Of a stretch of DNA of 64,000 bases, positions 57,806 to 64,000 are shown piece after piece (the first letter of the stretch is position 1; the number at the start of each line of letters is the position of its first letter). The stretch comes from Psychrobacter sp. I-STPA6b (lineage in GTDB: Bacteria; Pseudomonadota; Gammaproteobacteria; Pseudomonadales; Moraxellaceae), in the NCBI RefSeq assembly GCF_020662265.1, contig NZ_VEWM01000080.1, positions 124,001 through 188,000 on the forward strand, written 5' to 3'. Both the position numbers and the translations under genes were made by a program. Under the pieces are notes generated by a model, which did no database searches, was not told where the DNA came from, and saw only the letters and a program-made list of their open reading frames with translations.

Positions 57806-59221
57806 TTAACGCCCTTTATTACCCTTCTTTTTAAACTTCTGTACACGCTTACGCTGTCTTTGCTGTTGCATTTTTGCCTTTGTTGGCGTGGACTTTTTTC
57901 CTGCATAGGGGTTAGTATTTAACTTAAACTCAACCTTTAATGGCGTCCCCTCTAGCTTAAAAACATCCCGAAATTGGTTCTCAAGATAACGACGATAGCT
58001 ATTTGGTAATGAGCCTGTTTGGTTACCATGAATCACAATCACTGGCGGGTTATGTCCCCCCAAATGCGCATAACGTAGCTTAATACGTCGTCCTGCGACC
58101 ATTGGTGGTGGATTTGCAGTAATCGCATCTTCTAAGATTTGAGTTAGTCGACTGGTTGAAACTTTGAACATTGAAGACTGATACGCCCGTAGTATTGATG
58201 GATAAAGATTACCCACACCCGTGCCATGCAACGCAGAAATCAGGTGAACCTTAACATAAGGTACAAAGTTAAAACGACGCTCTATATCTGATTTTAGTAT
58301 CTGCTTTTGCTCTTCAGACAAACCATCCCATTTATTGATAGCAATCACAATGGCTCGACCAGCATCTAGTGCATAACCTAGCATATGTAAATCTTGATCT
58401 ACAATACCTTCTTTACCATCAACAACCAATATCACCACGTTGGCATCTTTAATGGCTTGCAGTGCCTTAATAACAGAGAATTTTTCAACCTTCTCATCAA
58501 TACGACCACGACGTCGCACACCTGCTGTATCAATTAATACATAGTTTTTGCCATTACGCTCATACGGAATATAAATACTGTCTCGAGTTGTCCCTGGCAT
58601 ATCAAAGACCACAACCCGTTCTTCACCTAACAAACGATTGACCAATGTAGATTTGCCTACATTAGGACGACCAATAACTGCCAGCTTCAATCCGTCAGGT
58701 GCAGTATCTTCTACTTGTTCTGGCATCGTCTCAGTCAAATCATCTAATAGATTATTCAGTCCTCGACCATGACTGGCAGCCATCGGATATGGCTCACCCA
58801 ATCCTAATGCAAAAAACTCTGCTGGTGCCGCATCATGCACACCATCAATTTTATTTGCAACCAAATAGACTGGCTTACCCAATATATGCAACTGTTTAGC
58901 GATGTCTGCATCTGCACCAACCATACCAGCACGTGCATCAACAACAAATACAATAATATCAGCTTCATGAATCGCGGTATGAGACTGAGTAGACATATAA
59001 TCATCTATCTCACCTTTGCCATCATCAGACTCACCGATACCACCTGTATCAACCACGATAAATGATTTACCCTCATAGGTGGCATCACCATATTGACGGT
59101 CACGTGTCAAACCAGATAGATCTGCCACTAATGCTTGTCGACTTCGTGTCATCTGGTTAAATATCGTTGACTTACCAACATTTGGGCGTCCAATAAGGGC
59201 AACGACAGGTTTCATTGACAT
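57806..59221 (-). CDS. der: GTPase Der (EngA), 50S subunit biogenesis
   Basis: 471 aa with two tandem GTPase domains, unique to this family: [12 protein letters not shown] (11-22) with DTGG, and [12 protein letters not shown] (about 184-195) with DTAG, and NKID/NKWD as G4 motifs. A KH-like C-terminal domain and basic Lys/Arg/Gln tail follow. Last of ispG-hisS-yfgM-bamB-der. A hairpin precedes it after bamB, so it may also have its own promoter. Confidence 0.97.
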   Translation of the reverse strand: MSMKPVVALIGRPNVGKSTIFNQMTRSRQALVADLSGLTRDRQYGDATYEGKSFIVVDTGGIGESDDGKGEIDDYMSTQSHTAIHEADIIVFVVDARAGMVGADADIAKQLHILGKPVYLVANKIDGVHDAAPAEFFALGLGEPYPMAASHGRGLNNLLDDLTETMPEQVEDTAPDGLKLAVIGRPNVGKSTLVNRLLGEERVVVFDMPGTTRDSIYIPYERNGKNYVLIDTAGVRRRGRIDEKVEKFSVIKALQAIKDANVVILVVDGKEGIVDQDLHMLGYALDAGRAIVIAINKWDGLSEEQKQILKSDIERRFNFVPYVKVHLISALHGTGVGNLYPSILRAYQSSMFKVSTSRLTQILEDAITANPPPMVAGRRIKLRYAHLGGHNPPVIVIHGNQTGSLPNSYRRYLENQFRDVFKLEGTPLKVEFKLNTNPYAGKKSTPTKAKMQQQRQRKRVQKFKKKGNKGR

Positions 59222-59387
59222 GGATTACTCTCACAAAAATAAATTTAAAATGGAATATTAGATAGATATCTAAAAAGAAGGTGACTATTTATTTGCTAAG
59301 ACAAATAGTAGTAAATGGAAAAGCTAAAGTTTAATATATCAAATTTACAGAAAAACTTTTTTAATATTAATAATACTTTTACAGCTA

Positions 59388-59427
59388 GGGTTTATTGCGC
59401 AACAAATTTTGTTACATCAATAAACCC
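59388..59427 (-). terminator. Hairpin between bamB and der, possible attenuator
   Basis: GGGTTTATTG (59388-59397) pairs perfectly with CAATAAACCC (59418-59427), enclosing a further AACAAA/TTTGTT stem. The T run on the minus strand is weak, so it may only partly stop transcripts or act as an mRNA processing site. Confidence 0.5.
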
Positions 59428-59450
59428 CATTATGATAAATAAATTATCTT

Positions 59451-60668
59451 TTAGTGACTCAAACGCCAGATATTTACTTGTCCAGACTGGCTTTGTGTCA
59501 TTAAGTTATCTGCTTGAACTTGTAGTGTAGATAAAGCGCCTTTTGTACTAGTTCGACTAACAATTTTTCCTGTTTGTGGCGACAGTAAATGTACCACACC
59601 TTCTAAATCACCAACCGCGATATAGTTACCGATAAGCACTGGATTCGTCAACTGGCGATAACGAAGCTCTGAGTTCTCCCACATTGGCTCACCTGTCACA
59701 CGATTAAAGGCCTTAACATCTCCTGATAAGGTAGTCGCAATGACACTATCATTAGTTGTTGCCAATGACTTTAAGCTACTAGCATCTTGCACAAACAGAA
59801 TTCTTTCACTGCGTAAATCAACACCTACTAACTGACCACTATAGCTAATTGCGAATAACTGACCATTATCAACAACTGGATTACCATCAATATCAGTCAT
59901 ACGTTGCACTTCACTAGCACCTGATGGTACACCCACACGTCGTGACCATAATGGCTGACCTGTTTCAATATTAAGTGCATGCAAACGACCATCGGCTGTA
60001 GCAATTAAGACTGTGCTATCATCTAATAGCACAGGAGAAGCACTGCCTCGAACACTGATACTTGGCACCTGTGTGGCAAACTGCCATACTGGATTTCCAG
60101 ATTGTAAAGATAGCCCTTGCAACAGACCATCGTTACCTGACACAATGACACGATTATTATGAATCAATGCAGGCGATAAGATTGTGCCTGTGGTTGGACG
60201 TTGCCAACGTACTTGCCCAGTTTTACCATCTAATGCAATAATTTTGGCATCACGAGTGCTAACAATAGCAATATCATGGCTAGCATCTACAGCCACACCA
60301 CCTGTAATCTCACTACCTACATTCACTTGCCATAAGTTCTTACCTTGGGCATCATATGCAGAAACATTACCATCACGACTGGCAACTATCACCTGATTAC
60401 CATTTAACCCTACTTGCAAAGATAAAGGATCTTTAGCATTACCTTTTGCCGATGTTGTGACGGCAAATACTGGCTCCAACAAGTTAACTTGTTGCTCTAA
60501 TTGGACAAGCTTCGTTGGTTTATGCTCATCTGGCTTAATGGTTTTACTACAACCAACCATTGCCACACTACTAATCGCTAAGAAAGCAACTGCCACACCT
60601 TGTATAATGGGACGAACCGTCCTATTTGATATAATAGCAACACCAGTATTCGTGATAAATCTTGTCAT
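59451..60668 (-). CDS. bamB: Outer-membrane assembly lipoprotein BamB
   Basis: 405 aa. Lipobox near MVGCSK (Cys about 40), then an eight-bladed beta-propeller with PQQ-type repeats (for example VYAYDAQGKNLWQVNV-like and ALDGKTGQVRWQ, ALNIETGQPLWSRR, FNRVTGEPMWE). It is a component of the BAM complex that inserts outer-membrane proteins. Conserved position between yfgM and der. The N-terminus before the lipobox is longer than usual. Confidence 0.96.
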   Translation of the reverse strand: MTRFITNTGVAIISNRTVRPIIQGVAVAFLAISSVAMVGCSKTIKPDEHKPTKLVQLEQQVNLLEPVFAVTTSAKGNAKDPLSLQVGLNGNQVIVASRDGNVSAYDAQGKNLWQVNVGSEITGGVAVDASHDIAIVSTRDAKIIALDGKTGQVRWQRPTTGTILSPALIHNNRVIVSGNDGLLQGLSLQSGNPVWQFATQVPSISVRGSASPVLLDDSTVLIATADGRLHALNIETGQPLWSRRVGVPSGASEVQRMTDIDGNPVVDNGQLFAISYSGQLVGVDLRSERILFVQDASSLKSLATTNDSVIATTLSGDVKAFNRVTGEPMWENSELRYRQLTNPVLIGNYIAVGDLEGVVHLLSPQTGKIVSRTSTKGALSTLQVQADNLMTQSQSGQVNIWRLSH

Positions 60669-60774
60669 AGGTTTGTACTCGTATTAGTTCATAAATATCG
60701 TTTCTGCGTCATCAATTCAGCAAGCCAGTTACGCCATATTCATTTCGTATCGCTTTTAAATATTAACGCGATTA

Positions 60775-61644
60775 CTACTGTATCTCAGATGCTTCTTCTG
60801 TCTCCGCTTCACCAGTAGATTCAGACTGTACAGTAACTGTAGATGCATCTATTTCGACTGGCTGTTCTGGTGTTACTTCTTCCGTCACCAAGCTTCCTAC
60901 GGTCGATGCTTGACTCGCAATTAACTCAGGTTTGTCTGGCACCTGCTCAGGTACAACCCCTAAGCTTTCGATTTTTAAACGTAAGATAGCACGTTCTTCT
61001 TCTCGTTTAATCAACAATGACCAAGCGTTCTCATAAGCCCGTATCGCATCTTCTTGTTTACCTTGAGTCAGATAGATATCACCCAATAACTCTTGTTTTG
61101 TTGCATCAAAAGCATTAGGAACTTCATGCGATGCCTCTGATAAGGCTTCATCTACTTTACCCGCCGCCAATAATGTTGCTGCATAACGCAACTGAGTCAG
61201 TGCTTTTAATCCTGCATCATCATTAGCAACCGACAATGCTTGTTTTAGTGATGTGCTAGCGCCATCATAGTCTTCAGCATCTGCTTGCTGACGTGCTTTT
61301 AATACCAAAGCTTGCCAAGCATATACAGAGTTGGGATGTGTAGCGACCAAGGCATCTATCTGTTCAGCCAGTGCTGCTTTATCTGCTTCCAAAGCTGTTG
61401 CTTCTAAATCAGGATTTTGCTTTGCCAAATTTACTTTGTCATTAAGCTCTTGTACAGCAGCATACTCATCTGCAGCAACTGTATCAACACTCACAGTTCT
61501 ATTTTGCCAATATTGCCAGCCAAAATAGCCAGCTAAAGCCAATAAGATAACTGCGATAATATAGCCACCATATTTTTTCAAATCAGCCATCGACTGCGCT
61601 TCGTATTTATCACCAGTAGGGTTTGAACCGGTATTGCTGACCAT
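60775..61644 (-). CDS. yfgM: YfgM-like TPR membrane protein
   Basis: 289 aa. One membrane helix (about 27-46) with MADLKKYGGYIIAVILLALA, then periplasmic TPR-like repeats (about 75-215) and an acidic Glu/Thr/Val tail. YfgM associates with the SecYEG/PpiD chaperone site and BAM functions. The frame is open to 61698; AGGT before the ATG at 61644 and the family start favour the shorter form. Sits between hisS and bamB as in enterobacteria. Confidence 0.92.
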   Translation of the reverse strand: MVSNTGSNPTGDKYEAQSMADLKKYGGYIIAVILLALAGYFGWQYWQNRTVSVDTVAADEYAAVQELNDKVNLAKQNPDLEATALEADKAALAEQIDALVATHPNSVYAWQALVLKARQQADAEDYDGASTSLKQALSVANDDAGLKALTQLRYAATLLAAGKVDEALSEASHEVPNAFDATKQELLGDIYLTQGKQEDAIRAYENAWSLLIKREEERAILRLKIESLGVVPEQVPDKPELIASQASTVGSLVTEEVTPEQPVEIDASTVTVQSESTGEAETEEASEIQ

Positions 61645-61816
61645 AATATTACCTAATAAACTATTATCTAAAAATAAAAAACTATTCAAGCATACCATTA
61701 ATCATGATATATCATCAAAATAAACAACCATATATCATACTTCATCTTCAAGTATGCTTATTTACACTACCTTCACTTTAGGCAACTATCGAAATCATAA
61801 GTTATGTTACTATAAA

Positions 61817-63127
61817 CTATTTAACGCTAAAGTTATCCACTGAATATAACCATGAATCAGGCTGAGTTGTCTGCTCACCCGTCTGCATATGCTTAATGCT
61901 CACCTGCTGATTGGCTATCTCATCTTGCGCCAATATCACTGTCAAATCCGCACCTGATTTATCTGCTTTTTTCATTTGTGACTTTAAGCTGGTTGCACTA
62001 CTCATTTTCACACGTAAGTCTGGGCGTTCTTTTCGCAGTGATTGTGCATATTTTAAACCCGAAGTATAAACGTCTGGATGCGCTACAATAAATACATCAC
62101 AAGCTGAAGTCTGTGCAAAGGGTTCTATCGCTTGTATTAATAGCAATAAGCGTTCCAGTCCCATAGCAAAGCCAATGGCAGGTGCTGACTGTGCAGGTTT
62201 CTTTGTATCACCCTGCTTTAGAGTTTTTAGCTGACCGATTAAACCATCATAGCGACCACCAGCACATACCGTTGCTTGTGCGCCCAGCTTATCAGTTACC
62301 CATTCAAAAACTGTTTTATTATAGTAATCTAAACCACGCACCAGCTTTGGATTAATTTCATAGTCGATGCCTAGTACAGTTAAATACTGCTGTACTTTGG
62401 CAAAATGCTCTTGACTATCTGCACCTAAAAAGTCAGATAGCATGGGCGCATCTGCTAAGATAGCCTGTGTTTTGCTATCTTTACTATCTAAGATGCGTAA
62501 AGGGTTAGTGCTCAATCGACGCTGACTGTCTGCATCTAGGTCTGCTTTTTTATCGGTTAAGTAATCAACCAATGCCTGACGATATGCCGACCGCTCTTCT
62601 GGCTCGCCTAGACTATTAATTTGCAAAGTTAGCTCATGATCAATACCCAAGTCTTGCCACATCATATAAGTCATGGCAATCAGCTCAGCATCTGCATCAG
62701 GTAGTTCACTACCGAAGCTTTCAACCCCTAGCTGATGAAATTGACGATAGCGTCCTTTTTGGGGCTGTTCATAGCGAAACATAGGTCCCATATACCACAA
62801 CTTTGGTGCATCACCACGTAGCAAATTATGCTCAATGACAGCTCTGACTGCGCCTGCTGTCCCCTCAGGACGCAAAGTAATAGGCGTTGGTGGGTCAGAC
62901 TTATCGGTAAAGCTAAACATCTCTTTTTCAACAATATCCGTCGCATCACCAATAGCTCGAGCAAAAAGTTGAGTCTCCTCAACAATCGGCAAACGGATTT
63001 GCTCAAATCCAAATCTATCTAAAACATTGGCTAATGTATGCTCTAACTGTCGCCACTCACTACTTGGACGACTAACTTCTGTCGGTACTTGCAGGATGTC
63101 ATTAAAACCTTTAATCGACTTAATCAT
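61817..63127 (-). CDS. hisS: Histidyl-tRNA synthetase
   Basis: 436 aa class II synthetase. Motif 1 region at the start (IKGFNDILQ...), motif 2 with [18 protein letters not shown], the HisA motif [23 protein letters not shown] and motif 3 [13 protein letters not shown]-terminal anticodon-binding domain present. Charges tRNA-His. Downstream of ispG and upstream of yfgM; its activator-type paralogue hisZ is at 25-26 kb. Confidence 0.98.
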   Translation of the reverse strand: MIKSIKGFNDILQVPTEVSRPSSEWRQLEHTLANVLDRFGFEQIRLPIVEETQLFARAIGDATDIVEKEMFSFTDKSDPPTPITLRPEGTAGAVRAVIEHNLLRGDAPKLWYMGPMFRYEQPQKGRYRQFHQLGVESFGSELPDADAELIAMTYMMWQDLGIDHELTLQINSLGEPEERSAYRQALVDYLTDKKADLDADSQRRLSTNPLRILDSKDSKTQAILADAPMLSDFLGADSQEHFAKVQQYLTVLGIDYEINPKLVRGLDYYNKTVFEWVTDKLGAQATVCAGGRYDGLIGQLKTLKQGDTKKPAQSAPAIGFAMGLERLLLLIQAIEPFAQTSACDVFIVAHPDVYTSGLKYAQSLRKERPDLRVKMSSATSLKSQMKKADKSGADLTVILAQDEIANQQVSIKHMQTGEQTTQPDSWLYSVDNFSVK

Positions 63128-63202
63128 AATCTACCAATCCAAAACTTCTCATATATTATTATTTGCAGAAAAACTTCATTTGCATTATATACTTAGATAC
63201 AC

Positions 63203-64000
63203 CTAGGCTTTCACCCGCAAAATCTCATTTTCTCGTTTTGCTTCACGTTCTTTTACTTTATCACGCACCATTTTTTCGATTTCATCTGCCAGTTGCTTGG
63301 TATCAATTAAGTGACTTTTATCACCGTTTCGATATACTAAAGAGTTTGGGCTAGCACCAACAACGCCAATATCAGCCTCTTTAGCTTCTCCCGGACCATT
63401 CACTTTACAACCAATAACTGAAACATCCATCGGCTCACGAATGTCTTCCAAACGTGCTTCTAAGTCATTCATTACCCGAATCACATCAAATTCCTGACGA
63501 GAGCAACTTGGACAGGCAATAAAGTTCACACCATTAGAGCGGATTCCTAAAGATTTTAGGATATCAAAGCCAATCTTAATCTCTTCTTCAGGCTCAGCAG
63601 CCAGTGAAATACGCATGGTATCTCCGATACCTTCGAGCAATAAGCCACCTAGCGCAATGGCAGACTTAACTGTACCAGTGCGATATACACCAGCTTCTGT
63701 GACACCCAAATGTAAGGGGTTTTCAATCTGTGCAGAAATCAGACGATACGCATCTAAGGTCAAAAATATATTACTGGCTTTAACTGAGACTTTATACTGG
63801 TCAAAGTTTAAGCGCTCTAAAATGTCAATATGGCGTAGAGCCGACTCTAACATCGCTTCACCTGTCGGCTCACCATACTTGCGTTGCAAATCTTTTTCTA
63901 ACGAGCCTGCATTCACACCAATACGAATCGGGATGTTATGCTCTCTAGCACATGCCACCACTTCTCGTACTTTTTTATCATTACCAATATTACCGGGGTT
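63203..64000 (-). CDS. ispG: 4-hydroxy-3-methylbut-2-enyl diphosphate synthase IspG (5'-truncated by window edge)
   Basis: C-terminal 265 codons; the frame continues past the window edge with NPGNIGN at its start, the family's INPGNIG motif. 4Fe-4S cysteines are in CPSCSRQEF and [10 protein letters not shown]. Converts MEcPP to HMBPP in the non-mevalonate isoprenoid path. The closing tail is basic and Glu-rich. It heads the ispG-hisS-yfgM-bamB-der series seen in this window. Confidence 0.96.
   Translation of the reverse strand, partial: NPGNIGNDKKVREVVACAREHNIPIRIGVNAGSLEKDLQRKYGEPTGEAMLESALRHIDILERLNFDQYKVSVKASNIFLTLDAYRLISAQIENPLHLGVTEAGVYRTGTVKSAIALGGLLLEGIGDTMRISLAAEPEEEIKIGFDILKSLGIRSNGVNFIACPSCSRQEFDVIRVMNDLEARLEDIREPMDVSVIGCKVNGPGEAKEADIGVVGASPNSLVYRNGDKSHLIDTKQLADEIEKMVRDKVKEREAKRENEILRVKA

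Overview
The window is a contiguous stretch of a low-to-moderate GC gammaproteobacterial chromosome, most likely from Moraxellaceae (Moraxella/Psychrobacter-like). This placement is inferred from a fused RNase HI-DnaQ gene, a stand-alone RsxB gene beside nth, the petABC and sspAB pair, a FimL/ChpA-like protein, an AmgK-MurU recycling pair divergent from lptD, and small secreted proteins of Moraxellaceae flavour. Nearly everything is chromosomal housekeeping; no insertion sequence, prophage, rRNA or CRISPR array was recognised.

Layout. 1-2.2 kb: 3' end of rsgA, a membrane-anchored rhodanese (YibN-like), grxC and secB. 2.2-9.7 kb (minus): alkB, adk, the cytochrome c maturation genes ccmF-ccmG-ccmH-ccmI joined by short stop/start overlaps, and a DUF445 membrane protein. 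A 1-kb gene-free gap follows. 10.7-18.4 kb (plus): mrdA-rsmD, rplM-rpsI with promoter and leader, petA-petB-petC (cytochrome bc1) and sspA-sspB. 18.5-21.8 kb (minus) is the one accessory region. 21.8-26.2 kb (minus): RNase Z, a MaoC-like hydratase, purA and hisZ. 26.5-31.8 kb: DUF2237, corA, a lipoprotein, folD, tRNA-Cys, tRNA-Leu, a small membrane protein and a second lipoprotein. 31.9-43.1 kb: rnhA-dnaQ fusion, FimL-like, nudC, rsxB, nth, a DJ-1/PfpI protein, metK, DUF3144, DUF1963 and a PphA-like phosphatase. 43.1-55.5 kb: BCCT transporter, murU-amgK, lptD-surA, an NlpD-like protein, a secreted small protein and a D-Ala-D-Ala carboxypeptidase. 55.8-64 kb (minus): a sensor kinase, then the conserved ispG-hisS-yfgM-bamB-der cluster.

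The most interesting region is 18,481-21,740. It holds five small, AT-rich minus-strand genes of unknown family. Two are tandem 512-bp copies whose first 81 residues are identical while 19 substitutions all fall in residues 82-141. Short open frames without starts end at, or run into, the start codons of three of the genes. One (20,681-20,857) looks like the last 58 codons of a polymorphic-toxin C-terminus with an in-frame TGA. I interpret the region as a decayed toxin/immunity locus in which toxin parts have been lost and putative immunity genes kept. The gene order and sequence relations are seen directly; the toxin/immunity function is inference.

Much of the rest is linked to the cell envelope: PBP2, PBP5/6, MurNAc recycling, LptD, SurA, BamB and an NlpD-like amidase activator. 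Another part is respiratory: cytochrome bc1 and the machinery that attaches haem to cytochrome c1.
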